Positions 55,101-62,863 of a stretch of DNA of 64,000 nt are shown one piece after another. This DNA is from Pedobacter sp. Leaf41 (GTDB taxonomy: Bacteria; Bacteroidota; Bacteroidia; Sphingobacteriales; Sphingobacteriaceae). The notes under the pieces are model-generated. The model made no database searches. It saw nothing but the letters and a program-made list of their open reading frames with translations, and was not told where the DNA came from. The first letter of the stretch is position 1, and each line of letters opens with the position of its first letter. The stretch is from assembly GCF_001422545.1 (NCBI RefSeq), contig NZ_LMLE01000001.1, positions 373,373 to 437,372 on the forward strand. Direction: 5' to 3'. Position numbers and translations under genes: made by a program.

Positions 55101-58100
55101 TGATGGTTGCGAAACAGTTAAAGTAAAAGCAACGGTTACCGTTCTGGCTCCGCCAACACCACCGGTTCCTTCTACAGGTAATCCATTAACAACCTGTTTA
55201 AATACACCGGTTGAGTTAAGTGTGGTTGCTGTAACGGGTATCACTTATAATTGGTACGATCAACCTGTAAATGGTAACCTCTTGGTAACCAATAATAACA
55301 AATTTACAACGCCAGCAAATTTATCAGTTGGAACATATAACTATTATGTAGAGGCGGTTAGTGCTAATGCTTGCGCTAACCCAACGAGAACAAAAATTTC
55401 GGTTACCGTAAATCCTGCGGCTTTAGCCAGCGATATTACCGTAACCGGCAATACATCGCTTTGCGCAACTGGAACTACTGTATTAACCGCAACAAGTACC
55501 ATCCCTAATCCAGTGTTTAATTGGTATAGCGATGCTGCCTTAACCCAGTTATTGGCTGGTAATACCGCAACCTTTACTACACCTGCAATTACCACCCCAA
55601 CTAAGTTTTATGTTAGCGTTAGCGGCGACAACAGATGTGCGAACACTGCTGGTAACGGAAGCGAGGTTTCGGTTAACATTAATCCTGTAGCAATAGCAAC
55701 GGATATCATGTTAAGCGGACCAACATCGGTTTGCGGCGGAGCAACAGTTACGCTGAATGCCCAAAGCACTACAGTAACTAATCCGGTGTTTACCTGGTAT
55801 AGCGATGCAAGCCTAACTACCGTAGTCAATACAACTTCACAATTTACTACACCTGTTTTAACCGCTAATACAACTTACTATGTAACGGTTAAGGGCGATA
55901 ATAAATGTGAAAATACGGCGAGCACAGCAAGAGCGATTACGATTACGGTAAATCCATACGCTACAGCTGCTGATATTAATGTAAATGGCATCACCTCAAT
56001 TTGTAAAGGTGAAAGCGCATTATTATCCGTTTCAGCTGCTGCAATCATAAATCCGATATTTACCTGGTATAGTGATGCCGCATTATCAAATCCAGTATTT
56101 ACCGGAGCATCGTTTAATACAGGTAGCTTAAATAATAATGCTACTTATTATGTAACTGTGAAGGGCGATAACAAATGTGAAAATCAGCCTAATGCAGCTA
56201 AAGTAATCGCGGTAACAATTAAAGAATTTGGAACTGCAGCCGATATCACCGTGGCCAATACACAAATTTGTTCGGGTTCATCAACTGTGTTGGTAGCTTC
56301 GAGCCTAACCGTTACCGATCCTGTATTTACCTGGTACAATGATCCATCATTGACCAGCGTAGCATTTACCGGTCCAATTTTTACTGTAAATAACTTAACA
56401 GGAACTACCACATATTATGTAACAGTTAAAGGATCCAACAGATGTGAAAATACGGCTGCGAATGCTAAAGCTGTTGTGGTGACGGTTAACCCGCTTGCTA
56501 CACCTACAGATATTATTGTAACGGGTGGTACAACTGCTTGTGCAGGATCTTCAATTGTACTCACAGCAAGTTCGCCAAGTGTAACCAACCCGCAATTTAC
56601 CTGGTACAGTGATGCAGCTTTAACCAACATTACTGCTCTGGGCAGTACCTTTACCACACCGGTATTATCAGCAAGTACTACTTATTATGTAACTGTTAAA
56701 GGGGATAATAAATGTGAGAATGCTGCTGGAAATGGTAAGGCAATAGCCATAACTGTAACACCGGTTGCCACTGCAAGTGATGTTACTGCCAACGATGCTT
56801 CTATCTGCGCAGGTTCATCTGCCGCGTTAGTGGCAACAACTACAACGGTTACCAACCCGGTATTTACCTGGTACAACGATGCGGCCTTAACTTCGGTTGC
56901 ATTTGTAGGCGCAACATTTAACACATCGCCACTAACCGCAACAACAAGATACTACCTAACTGTAAAGGGCGATAACAGATGCGAAAGTTCTGCATCAACA
57001 GCGAAAGTAGTTACGGTAACGGTGAACGAAGTGGCGACGGCAGCAGATATCACGCTGTCAAATCCAACAGTAATCTGTGGTTCTGGAACAGCAACAATCA
57101 ATGCAAGTTCTACAACCGTAACTAGTCCGGTGTTTACCTGGTACAACGATGCTTCGTTAACCAGCGTGGCATTTGTCGGTCCGATTTTTACAACGCCAGC
57201 TTTGAGCATCACTACCACTTATTATGTAACTGTTAAAGGAAGTAATAAATGTGAGAACACCGCTGCGAGCGCTAAACCGGTAACGATTATTGTAAACCCA
57301 ATAGCGTTAGCAAGTGATATTACCACTACAGGAACAACGTCAATATGTAATGATTCGGGCACAACATTAACCGCATCGAGCACTACTATTAACAATCCGG
57401 TATTTACCTGGTATAGTGATGCAGCACTTAATAATGTAATATTTACAGGTGCAGTATTTACAACACCAGTATTATCAGCCAATACCACCTATTATGTAAC
57501 GGTGAAAGGAGATAACAAGTGTGAAAATTCGGCAGCCAGTGCAAAAGCAGTAGCGATAATTGTAACTACAGTCGCCAGCGCAAGTGACGTTACTGCCAAC
57601 GATGCTTCTATCTGTGCAGGTTCATCTGCCGCGTTAGTGGCAACAACTACAACGGTTACCAACCCGGTATTTACCTGGTACAACGATGCGGCCTTAACTT
57701 CGGTTGCATTTGTAGGCGCAACATTTAACACATCGCCACTAACCGCAACAACAAGATACTACCTAACTGTAAAGGGCGATAACAGATGTGAAAGTTCTGC
57801 ATCAACAGCAAAAGTAGTTACGGTAACGGTGAACGAAGTGGCTACGGCAGCAGATATCACGCTATCAAATCCAACAGTAATCTGTGGTTCTGGAACAGCA
57901 ACAATCAATGCAAGTTCTACAACGGTAACTGGTCCGGTGTTTACCTGGTATAACGATGCTTCGTTAACCAGCGTGGCATTTGTTGGTCCGATTTTTACAA
58001 CGCCAGCTTTGAGCACCACTACAACTTATTATGTAACTGTTAAAGGAAGTAATAAATGTGAGAACACCGCTGCTAGCGCTAAACCGGTAACGATTATTGT

Positions 58101-59694
58101 AAACCCTAGAGCTTTAGCAATTGATCTCGCTGTTGGCGGAACAACTACTGTATGTACTAGTGGCATAACAACATTGACTGCAACGAGCACCACGGTTACT
58201 AATCCAATTTTTACCTGGTACAGCAATGCAGCACTAACATCAGTAGTGTTTACAGGTGCATCATTCACTACACCTGCATTAACTTCCAATACCACCTATT
58301 ATGTTACCGTGAGGGGAGATAATAAATGTGAAAATGCAGCTTCAAATGCGGTTGCAGTAGCGATCACAGTGAGTGCAATTCCTAATAGCCCTATAGTGGC
58401 AACGGCAGGAACCAGTATATGTTCTGGCGAGCCAACAACACTTACGGTTACAAATGCACAAACAGGTGTAACCTACGAGTGGTACACTGCTGCAACTGGT
58501 GGTAGTTTATTGTTCACTGGTACTTCTTACACCACTTCGGTAATCAATACCACTACCGATTATTATGTACAAGCAGTGGGCGCTGGCGGATGTAATAATA
58601 ATGGTGGAAGAGTAAAAGTAACCGTAACTGTTAATCAGAAACCAAACGTTCCAACGGTTACATCAGCAAATGTGAGCGTTTGTATAGGAAACTCGGCGGT
58701 GTTAACTGTTTCAAATCCTCAAGCAAATGTGGTTTACAATTGGTATAGCGTACCTAATGGAGGTGTAATTGCAGGAACGGGAAGTTCTTTCACCACTCCA
58801 GCAATAACAACCAATACCACTTATTATGTAGAAGGTGCAAATGGATCTTGTTTATCATCAACAAGAACCCCGGTAAATGTGGTTGCACTACCAGTGCCAG
58901 TGGCGCCTGCTTCGGTTACTGCCGCAAATGCAACTATTTGTGCCGGAAGCAATACCATATTAACTGTTAATAATCCAGTATCAGGTTTAATCTACAGATG
59001 GTACACAACAAGTTCAAACGGAAGTTCGATTGGCGAGGGCATTACATTTACTACACCTAACATTACTACCACCACCATTTTCTATGTGGAAAGTATTGCA
59101 GTGGGTGGTTGTGCAAGCCCAACAAGAACAGCGGTTACCGTAACGGTGCTTCCAGTATTAGTTGCGCCTTCGGTTGTCGTTCAATCTACTACACCAAATA
59201 GCGTAACGTTTGCATGGGCAGCAGTTAATGGTGCAACAGGCTACGAAGTTTCAACGGATAATGGTTTAACCTGGCAAGCTGCAGTAGGAACCAGTTACCT
59301 GGCTTCAGGTTTAAAACCAGATCAGGCAGTTACCATAATTGTTAGAGCTAAAGGCCAGTTAGATTGCCAAACCAGTGCAAATTCTACCCCAGTAACAGGT
59401 AAAGCAAGTAATCCATTGGGTAACCAGATTTATATTCCGAATGCATTCACGCCAAATAACGATGGTAAAAACGATGTATTCTTAATTTATGGAAATACCA
59501 TAGCAAGTGCTAAAATGTCCATTTATACACAATGGGGCCAGTTGATTTTCCAATCTGACAACGTTTCTAACGGATGGGATGGAACTTTCAAAGGTGTTAA
59601 TCAACCAATCGGTGTATATGTGTTCATGGTAGAGGTTCAGTTAACGGATGGATCAACTGTGGTTAAAAAAGGAACAGTTACTTTATTGAGATAA
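46189..59694 (+). CDS. Giant Ig-repeat surface adhesin, type IX secretion substrate (gliding-type C-terminal sorting domain)
   Basis: A 4501-residue secreted protein. Signal peptide to about residue 35 (SVSYAQ). Two N-terminal and four further copies of a beta-rich module of about 150 residues (clear copies at nt 49435, 51966, 53188 and 54441). Two blocks of five putative Ig (He_PIG) repeats with the TGGTGPYTYAA...LPAGL...TREITGTP pattern, each followed by Ig-like units. Eleven tandem Ig-like units of about 89 residues from nt 55420 to about 58370, most with paired cysteines (ICSGSS and KCEN). Near the end are a fibronectin type III-like domain and the gliding-motility-associated/type B sorting domain (YIPNAFTPNNDGKNDVF, GWDGTFKG, GVYVFMVEV). 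It is similar in design to SprB of Flavobacterium. PorP/SprF follows two bases later. Confidence 0.93.
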   Translation: MMKIFTSQSHKGTIRCALAFAIITLLTFFGSVSYAQTKNYANSVTEIKPFSFSPSRVDNINNAINTSDANFATLNSYGGVALGAGSYSGGITLKFPSSVAANKTTYIRIDFDQSALNGLLGGTLGGLVADIVGTLVIGNHQFEVGALRPNGTTILSRSSASGFDNNSNIKIVKDKNGYTFIAITPNEIYDQVYVVDRTTGLLLTTTGKTNVYYAYTIDGNDNCDLNTYANFDAEGISLDALNLAGAENFDFQKVIDNDKNSFYNLSTGVLGVAASKSVNVYFPTLSNTTDNINLRFRTSPALVNLKLFDNLRVTAYRGNTPVYSAAASSLLGLDLLGLLNSGQAVTVPFAPGVAFDRVSVRLSTLVSANVTQYVEIYDISRSPAFPTFTAPISNAVNICYNTSANLQATTALGNQLIWYDVADGGNALSTQTYNGTFTTPALTANKTYYVASRRAGCTAESVRVPVTVTVNPIINFAGGTLTNATSGSTYNKQISPATGGTPGFTYALAAGSTLPAGLTLSTTGDIAGRPTLANNYSFSIVATDTKGCSATATYTLTVTEPLTLVPGALPDGVTNVSYPTQIIPAATGGTGPYTYAATNVPAGLTFNETTREITGTPTVPGNNTVLVTVTDANGNTVTSNYTLKITDPLVLPPATLANGTTGTNYTPQIIPAATGGTGPYTYAATGLPAGLTFTPGTRAIAGTPTLAGTYPVSVTATDADGKTVTTVYSITILDPLVLPPTSLTDGTEKVVYPSQTILPATGGSGAYTYVASNLPAGITFDPSTRSISGTPAQAGNYSILITVTDEGGRTASRSYPLTVIGTLNLPSITLADGTVGTAYPAKTLPAVSNGTPPYTYTATGLPQGMAFNPNTREISGTPIEGGTFGISLTATDAGGNSATTTYTLNVSINAPIVASATVCSGAGATVSVSNLISGANITYRLYSSTGNTPIQTNTTGIFNTPVVTNQTTFYIDAVSGTAVSSKTSVVVSVNPPATLPTVASSNIAINVGQTATLTATFDAGNTIAWYEVATGGNPVGTSATFTTPALSATKTYYAQTTSSAGCPSTSRVPVTVTVVPTSGTTACNAAGSQSTAITGICIACGITGAGNSTDANPNNFTRLTLGVGVGATGVQQLIFPNVGVATDSIRVNLGLPGGLADVGVLNNITLTVLNGTTVVKSVQINGGLLSLTLLGGGRFASTLVAGGAYDRVQVSFGGVVSAVSSLDIYGATVIYPNPTIISGAQSICAGTTAKLSVTPVTGTTVSYFDSPISATVLNPDGGDFTTPALSSNTTYYLQVNKLINGVLCSNPTRTPIAITVNPAIVFNGSTLTNASISFPYNQQLPLATGGTPGFTYTLASGSTLPAGLSLSSSGLISGTPTASGDPTFSVVATDNKNCSATAIFNFAVTPALALAGAALPDGVTGTLYPTQTIPAATGGTGPLTYSAVNLPPGLSFNPTTREITGTPTQPGNYIIPVTVTDANGYSITSNYTLKVTDPLSLPAASLANGTNGLVYPTQTIPSAIGGTMPYSYAATGLPTGLTFNPATREISGTPTQSGTFPIPVTVTDSTGKTATTTYSITVIDPLTLPPATLADGNENVNYPVQTIPAAIGGVGPYTYTATNLPAGLQFNPGTREITGVPTQAGNYVVTVSVVDSEGRTASNNYALKVIGALNLPSATLPNGVVGTSYPKQTLPEVTGGTGPYTYTATNLPPGLNFNTNTREITGVPTSGGNYTVLLTARDANGNVATTGYSITVTVNAPVVANVAVCSGSPATLTVSNPIAGVTYNLYGATGSTPLATNNTGVFTTGAITAQTVFYVEAVSGTAVSARTAVTVSINPPATLATVSTNNQVINPNQSTTLLATADSGNTITWFDAATGGTQVGSGTSFTTPALNSTTTYYVETTNSNGCVSASRVPVTVTVIPVGTGTACNAANSQSSGITGICLLCGISGAGNATDTDPNNFTRITLAVGVASSGYQQLRFPIGGTATDSVRLDLALPGGLLDLQLLNNTTVTILNGTTVVRTVQLGSSLVNLQLLSGSRFAASILAGAPFDRVEVRFGGVVSAVTSLDVYGATIVYPNPTVTAGSQTICAGSTATLTATANGGTTIAWYNAAGDEVATGATFTTPALTATTTYYIQVSRGTCANPNRIPVTVTVTPALAVPTVATVAASCAGSPAILSVSNPIAGVTYNWYSTQTGGTPVLTGATVTTPALTANTTYYVEASQGSCLSTGRATVLVPVNPAPSLPVLATSSSSVAPGQTAILTASSSEANITFNWYNSATSTTPVYVGPTYVTPALTTTTTYYVEAVSANGCASTARAQITVTVNTGGAPNPVPCEAAIAQTNGVVGLGLLAGVFNPGLAIDNDTQTGSSLILPVGALGGSVFQRASFGSVSTLGDTVRVLVSAPGRLLSLSVLGNTQITTYLGTTSNGDSRTVNSGLLNVQLLSGDTQALLTFVPTATFDGVEVRLNGGIASALTSLNFNYAQRILVAPTVVFANVNACEGQTTQLTVSNPSSNLTYRWYDAAGTYLTGKDGIIFTTPTLTADTKFFVAAVSASGCVSYRTAVNVSVTPAPLQPELLSPDVETCQNASVIFQVKNPIAGTTYRWYNSADVYQAGFDGPTFTVSNVIANSTYRVEAVNSCGSTSDKATATIIIGNIEAPVVTPSAVTITEGSVASLTATSSTAGVTINWYTTETGTTLAYSTTNSATSDFVTPPLTGNTSYFVEAIIPGGCTSARARVDVTVIPNGSPVPTPCGAAISETNGVSGGISLGAGVINPNNAIDGNVNTGSTLVIPVGLLGSSVYQRLKFSSISNVGDTLRLKITTPGQLLSLGLLPNVVVTTYLNGNSNGDVTAVSNPLISLRLLAGSNSGILTIVPTSRFDEVELRLNAGLLGALTAINFDYAQKTIVTPTLTTNTVSVCQGSAATLSVQNPQAGITYKWYAGTTYTGKNGATFTTDPTLASGTYEYAVTASADGCETVKVKATVTVLAPPTPPVPSTGNPLTTCLNTPVELSVVAVTGITYNWYDQPVNGNLLVTNNNKFTTPANLSVGTYNYYVEAVSANACANPTRTKISVTVNPAALASDITVTGNTSLCATGTTVLTATSTIPNPVFNWYSDAALTQLLAGNTATFTTPAITTPTKFYVSVSGDNRCANTAGNGSEVSVNINPVAIATDIMLSGPTSVCGGATVTLNAQSTTVTNPVFTWYSDASLTTVVNTTSQFTTPVLTANTTYYVTVKGDNKCENTASTARAITITVNPYATAADINVNGITSICKGESALLSVSAAAIINPIFTWYSDAALSNPVFTGASFNTGSLNNNATYYVTVKGDNKCENQPNAAKVIAVTIKEFGTAADITVANTQICSGSSTVLVASSLTVTDPVFTWYNDPSLTSVAFTGPIFTVNNLTGTTTYYVTVKGSNRCENTAANAKAVVVTVNPLATPTDIIVTGGTTACAGSSIVLTASSPSVTNPQFTWYSDAALTNITALGSTFTTPVLSASTTYYVTVKGDNKCENAAGNGKAIAITVTPVATASDVTANDASICAGSSAALVATTTTVTNPVFTWYNDAALTSVAFVGATFNTSPLTATTRYYLTVKGDNRCESSASTAKVVTVTVNEVATAADITLSNPTVICGSGTATINASSTTVTSPVFTWYNDASLTSVAFVGPIFTTPALSITTTYYVTVKGSNKCENTAASAKPVTIIVNPIALASDITTTGTTSICNDSGTTLTASSTTINNPVFTWYSDAALNNVIFTGAVFTTPVLSANTTYYVTVKGDNKCENSAASAKAVAIIVTTVASASDVTANDASICAGSSAALVATTTTVTNPVFTWYNDAALTSVAFVGATFNTSPLTATTRYYLTVKGDNRCESSASTAKVVTVTVNEVATAADITLSNPTVICGSGTATINASSTTVTGPVFTWYNDASLTSVAFVGPIFTTPALSTTTTYYVTVKGSNKCENTAASAKPVTIIVNPRALAIDLAVGGTTTVCTSGITTLTATSTTVTNPIFTWYSNAALTSVVFTGASFTTPALTSNTTYYVTVRGDNKCENAASNAVAVAITVSAIPNSPIVATAGTSICSGEPTTLTVTNAQTGVTYEWYTAATGGSLLFTGTSYTTSVINTTTDYYVQAVGAGGCNNNGGRVKVTVTVNQKPNVPTVTSANVSVCIGNSAVLTVSNPQANVVYNWYSVPNGGVIAGTGSSFTTPAITTNTTYYVEGANGSCLSSTRTPVNVVALPVPVAPASVTAANATICAGSNTILTVNNPVSGLIYRWYTTSSNGSSIGEGITFTTPNITTTTIFYVESIAVGGCASPTRTAVTVTVLPVLVAPSVVVQSTTPNSVTFAWAAVNGATGYEVSTDNGLTWQAAVGTSYLASGLKPDQAVTIIVRAKGQLDCQTSANSTPVTGKASNPLGNQIYIPNAFTPNNDGKNDVFLIYGNTIASAKMSIYTQWGQLIFQSDNVSNGWDGTFKGVNQPIGVYVFMVEVQLTDGSTVVKKGTVTLLR
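47609..52422 (+). repeat. Two-copy duplication of an 0.75-kaa module within the adhesin gene
   Basis: Segment 47609-49893 and segment 50146-52422 encode the same order of parts: one TLTNA-type unit, four He_PIG units, NAP[IV]VA-type Ig units, and the CNAA-type module ending YGAT[VI][IV]YPNP. The lengths are within about ten bases of one another. Protein similarity is clear by eye and DNA similarity is moderate, so the duplication is old. Confidence 0.85.
55420..58370 (+). repeat. Eleven tandem Ig-like repeat units of about 267 bases
   Basis: Units start ALASDITVTG, AIATDIMLSG, ATAADINVNG, GTAADITVAN, ATPTDIIVTG, ATASDVTAND, ATAADITLSN, ALASDITTTG, ASASDVTAND, ATAADITLSN and ALAIDLAVGG. Each shares PVFTWYxDAxLTxV and TTYYVTVKGxNKCEN cores, with the first cysteine in the start of the unit and the second near the end, suggesting a disulfide per domain. 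Confidence 0.9.
56782..58107 (+). repeat. Recent near-identical duplication inside the Ig array (807-base shift)
   Basis: Bases 56782-57300 recur at 57589-58107, an offset of exactly 807 bases (three Ig units). By eye roughly a dozen bases differ in about 520, nearly all at third codon positions. The first unit of the pair is identical at the protein level and the second differs at two residues (S/G and I/T). Confidence 0.92.
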
Positions 59695-59735
59695 CGATGT
59701 GCAGGTTAATTTATAAACAGAAAAAATCAAATTCC

Positions 59736-60737
59736 ATGAAAATAATTTCGAATTTAAAAGTATATGTAGCTGTTTTGGGCTTGGTTATCTGCACAGCTAA
59801 ATCATTTGCTCAAACAGATCCACATTTTTCTCAGTACTATGCGTACCCTCTTTGGCTAAACCCGGCTTTAACGGGAGTGGTTGATGGAGACTACAGGGCA
59901 AGTTTAAATTTTAAACAGCAGTGGGGCGCTCTTAATAGTTCATTTCTCACTGGCGGTGCCTCTTTTGATATGGCTCCAAAGAAAAACCTTGCTTTTGGCG
60001 CTACTGTATTAAACCAAAGGGCTGGTGAGTTGGATTTTAACTATCTAACTGCTCTTGTGTCTGGGTCGTATCGCCTAAGGTTCGGTTTCGAGGGTTTGCA
60101 AATGATTAGTTTTGGTTTGCAGGCTGGGATTATCAACAGAAGTTTCGATTTTTCACAGGGCCGCTTTGGTAACCAGTTTAATCCAATTTCTGGTTATGAT
60201 GGAGGCATGATGAGCGGCGAAACTTTCCAGTCTCAATCTTCATTAGTACCGGATGTAAATGCAGGTATTATGTACTTTGATGGTAACCCGAATAAGAGTG
60301 TAAATGTCTTCGTTGGCGCAAGTGCTGCCCACCTCACTATGCCTGTTGATCGTTTTTCTGGTTCAAATTCTCGCATACCGGTGCGTTTTACCGGGCATGG
60401 CGGCGCCAGGATTAGGGCGTCGGAGTTGTTAGATATCGTTCCAAATGCATTGGTCATGTATCAGGGAAATACCAATGAAATTTCTTTAGGTGCATACGCA
60501 CAGTTGAATATTAATCCATCATCAAATATTCTTTTTGGTGGTAATTATCGTGTAAAAGATGCGGCCATAGCTTTTGTAGGCTTGCAATTACAAAATATGG
60601 TTTTCGGACTAAGTTATGATGTTAATACTTCAAATTTCAGCAGAGCTTCAAACAGCAACGGCGGTTTTGAATTGTCTATCTCGCTTATCGGGCGAAATGG
60701 CATCATCGGTCCAAATTTCTTCTGTCCACGTTTATAA
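59736..60737 (+). CDS. PorP/SprF-family type IX secretion outer-membrane protein
   Basis: A 333-residue outer-membrane protein with signal peptide (cleavage near SFAQT). The family signature QTDPHFSQYYAYPLWLNPALTG at the mature N-terminus is decisive; later features include the KQQWG and GGNYRVKDAAIAFVGLQL strands. SprF is needed for export of the SprB adhesin in gliding bacteria, and genes of this family sit beside adhesins with the type B sorting domain. ATG 59736 gives the signal peptide; an in-frame ATG at 59697 would add 13 polar residues. It follows the adhesin stop by 41 bases. Confidence 0.93.
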   Translation: MKIISNLKVYVAVLGLVICTAKSFAQTDPHFSQYYAYPLWLNPALTGVVDGDYRASLNFKQQWGALNSSFLTGGASFDMAPKKNLAFGATVLNQRAGELDFNYLTALVSGSYRLRFGFEGLQMISFGLQAGIINRSFDFSQGRFGNQFNPISGYDGGMMSGETFQSQSSLVPDVNAGIMYFDGNPNKSVNVFVGASAAHLTMPVDRFSGSNSRIPVRFTGHGGARIRASELLDIVPNALVMYQGNTNEISLGAYAQLNINPSSNILFGGNYRVKDAAIAFVGLQLQNMVFGLSYDVNTSNFSRASNSNGGFELSISLIGRNGIIGPNFFCPRL

Positions 60738-60746
60738 TAATTTAAA

Positions 60747-62747
60747 ATGAAAAGAATACTACTGTTTTTATTTTTAGCATCTTTTGGCTATGCAAACGCT
60801 CAATTTGTAGTCAATTACAAAAGAGTTGCTGATACTTATTTCGAGAACAAAGATTATTATGCGGCATCAACCTTTTACAAAAAGGCATTAAAAATTACTG
60901 GCGATAGCACACAGGCCATCTTGCCTTATGGTACAGAGAGAAAAACTGCGAAGGATGATAAATTGATGGAAGATTATGAAGAATCAATTTATAACCTTGC
61001 AGAATCTAGCCGTTTATATAGAGAATATGCGGAGGCAGAAAAGTATTATGCAGTAGCGATAACCTTTTCCAATACACGTTATCGCAAAGCTCAATTTTAT
61101 TATGCGGAATGTTTAAGAGCCAATAAAAAATTCACACCTGCCATTCAGGCCTTTGAAACTTTTATCTCGAAGAATCCAAACGATCCATTAGTTAAAAACG
61201 CAAACAAGGAGATTGCCTCTTGCAAGTTTGCACTTGAGGAAATGCGCTTCCCGAGAATGGTGGAGGTTAGAAAGCTGGCCAATAATGTAAATGGATTAGG
61301 ATCTAATTATGCTCCAGTTAAATTGGGCAATGCTTTTTATTTTACATCTTCTCGTCCGGTATCTATCACCGGAAAAAAGGATGTTGTGAAAACCGATGCA
61401 GGCGATGTGCAAATTTCCACAAAGGCAAATCCGTTCATTAACAACCTGTATACTACCAAAAGCGATTTAAAGGTATCTGATATTTCGGTTAAAATGATGG
61501 ACATTAATCTGCCGAAAAGCATAGAAGTTGCTGCGGCAAGCTTTACGCCTGAAGGAAACAGGGTATATTTCACTTATTGGAAAGAACGGGAGAAATATGC
61601 GATTTACACCGCAACTAAAATGGATAATAAATGGTCTGATCCGGTACCAGTAGGATTAGAAATCAATAGTAAAGATTTTAACTCGAGCCAGCCGTATGTA
61701 ACGGCAGATGGAAAATTTTTACTTTTTTCTTCTGATAGAAGTGGGGGCTACGGAAAGTTCGATTTATGGTACTGTGCGCTTCGAGAAGATGGAACTTTAG
61801 GTCAGGCCGTAAATATGGGGCCAACCATTAATACAGAAGATGATGAACGTGCGCCATATTACAATACCATAACCAGAAAATTATTGTTTAGTACCGATGG
61901 AAGAGTGGGCTTGGGCGGCTTGGACTTTTTCGAAGCCGAAGGAGATTTAATTACCTGGACAGTACCTAAAAACCTGGGCTATCCGTTTAATTCATCGAAA
62001 GATGATATCTATTTTACCGCCATTGATGATCAAGGTACCAAAGGATACATTAGTTCTGACAGGGAATCATCGTGCTGTTTAGAAGTTTTCGAAGTTAAAA
62101 AGGAGTTTTTTAATATCAGCGGCATTCTTACCGATTGCAAAACAAAATTGCCATTGGCAGGTGCTACTGTGACTTTCTCTAACATAGAAAACAATCAAAA
62201 ACAAACCACTGGTACAGATGGTAAATATACGTTCAGAACAGATTCAAAACGACCTGTAAAGTTGCTTTTTGCGAAGGATAATTATTTCTCCATTACCAAA
62301 AATTATTCTTACGAGGAGCTTGCAAAAGCCGATACTATGATTTATAAAGACTATTGTCTGAGTCCTTTTAAACTAGGAATTCCAATTGCCTTAGATAATA
62401 TTTATTATGAATTCAACAGCGCAGAACTTACGGAGCCATCTAAAAAAGTGCTGGATTTTCTTATCCCAATTATGGAAGATAATCCAGAAATGGAGATTGA
62501 GTTGGGTTCGCATACCGATAATATTGGTACCGATGAATACAATTTAAATTTATCGAACGAAAGGGCTAAATCTTGCGTTGATTACCTGGCTAGCAAAGGA
62601 ATTTCCGAAGCCCGTTTAACATCTAAAGGCTATGGGGAATCGATGCCTATTGCACCAAATGAGATTGGAAAGGGCAAGAAGAAAAAAGATAATCCAGATG
62701 GAAGAGCCAAAAACAGGCGTACAGAATTTAAAGTTACAAAGAAATAG
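60747..62747 (+). CDS. PorE-like periplasmic protein: TPR, PD40 repeats, regulatory-like and OmpA domains
   Basis: A 666-residue protein with a signal peptide (cleavage near ANAQF). N-terminal tetratricopeptide-like helices (about 20-160) are followed by WD40-like PD40 beta-propeller segments (SFTPEGNRVYFTY, PYVTADGKFLLFSSDRSGGYGKFDLWY, FSTDGRVGLGGLDFFEA), a carboxypeptidase-regulatory-like domain (about 455-535) and a C-terminal OmpA domain (about 555-665, with YYEFNSAELTEPSKKVLDF, ELGSHTDNIGTDEYN, DGRAKNRRTEF). This order matches PorE of the type IX system, which ties the secretion machinery to peptidoglycan, but paralogues with other adhesin clusters are common. It lies nine bases after the PorP/SprF gene and is followed by a terminator. 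Confidence 0.9.
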   Translation: MKRILLFLFLASFGYANAQFVVNYKRVADTYFENKDYYAASTFYKKALKITGDSTQAILPYGTERKTAKDDKLMEDYEESIYNLAESSRLYREYAEAEKYYAVAITFSNTRYRKAQFYYAECLRANKKFTPAIQAFETFISKNPNDPLVKNANKEIASCKFALEEMRFPRMVEVRKLANNVNGLGSNYAPVKLGNAFYFTSSRPVSITGKKDVVKTDAGDVQISTKANPFINNLYTTKSDLKVSDISVKMMDINLPKSIEVAAASFTPEGNRVYFTYWKEREKYAIYTATKMDNKWSDPVPVGLEINSKDFNSSQPYVTADGKFLLFSSDRSGGYGKFDLWYCALREDGTLGQAVNMGPTINTEDDERAPYYNTITRKLLFSTDGRVGLGGLDFFEAEGDLITWTVPKNLGYPFNSSKDDIYFTAIDDQGTKGYISSDRESSCCLEVFEVKKEFFNISGILTDCKTKLPLAGATVTFSNIENNQKQTTGTDGKYTFRTDSKRPVKLLFAKDNYFSITKNYSYEELAKADTMIYKDYCLSPFKLGIPIALDNIYYEFNSAELTEPSKKVLDFLIPIMEDNPEMEIELGSHTDNIGTDEYNLNLSNERAKSCVDYLASKGISEARLTSKGYGESMPIAPNEIGKGKKKKDNPDGRAKNRRTEFKVTKK

Positions 62748-62770
62748 AATTTAATTATGTCTCTTGTTAG

Positions 62771-62800
62771 AGCCGTCTTCAGTTTTGAAGATGGCTTTTT
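62771..62800 (+). terminator. Rho-independent terminator of the adhesin-PorP-PorE operon
   Basis: An 11-base stem AGCCGTCTTCA (62771-62781) / TGAAGATGGCT (62786-62796), with one G-U pair and a 4-base loop, is followed by a five-T tract. It starts 23 bases after the stop codon. Confidence 0.9.
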
Positions 62801-62863
62801 ACTTTATATAGCATGTGGGTTTTAACATTAATCTTTGTAATTTTCGCCCAATAAAATATCTCT

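Noticed and set aside
55344..58295. Periodic antisense open frames of 73-88 codons in the adhesin gene
   Set aside because: They recur with the Ig repeat unit, so they are mirror images of repeated sense codons and not genes.
55420..58370. Regular direct repeats considered as a CRISPR array
   Set aside because: The period is about 267 bases, the repeats are coding in one open frame, and there are no short identical repeats with unique spacers.
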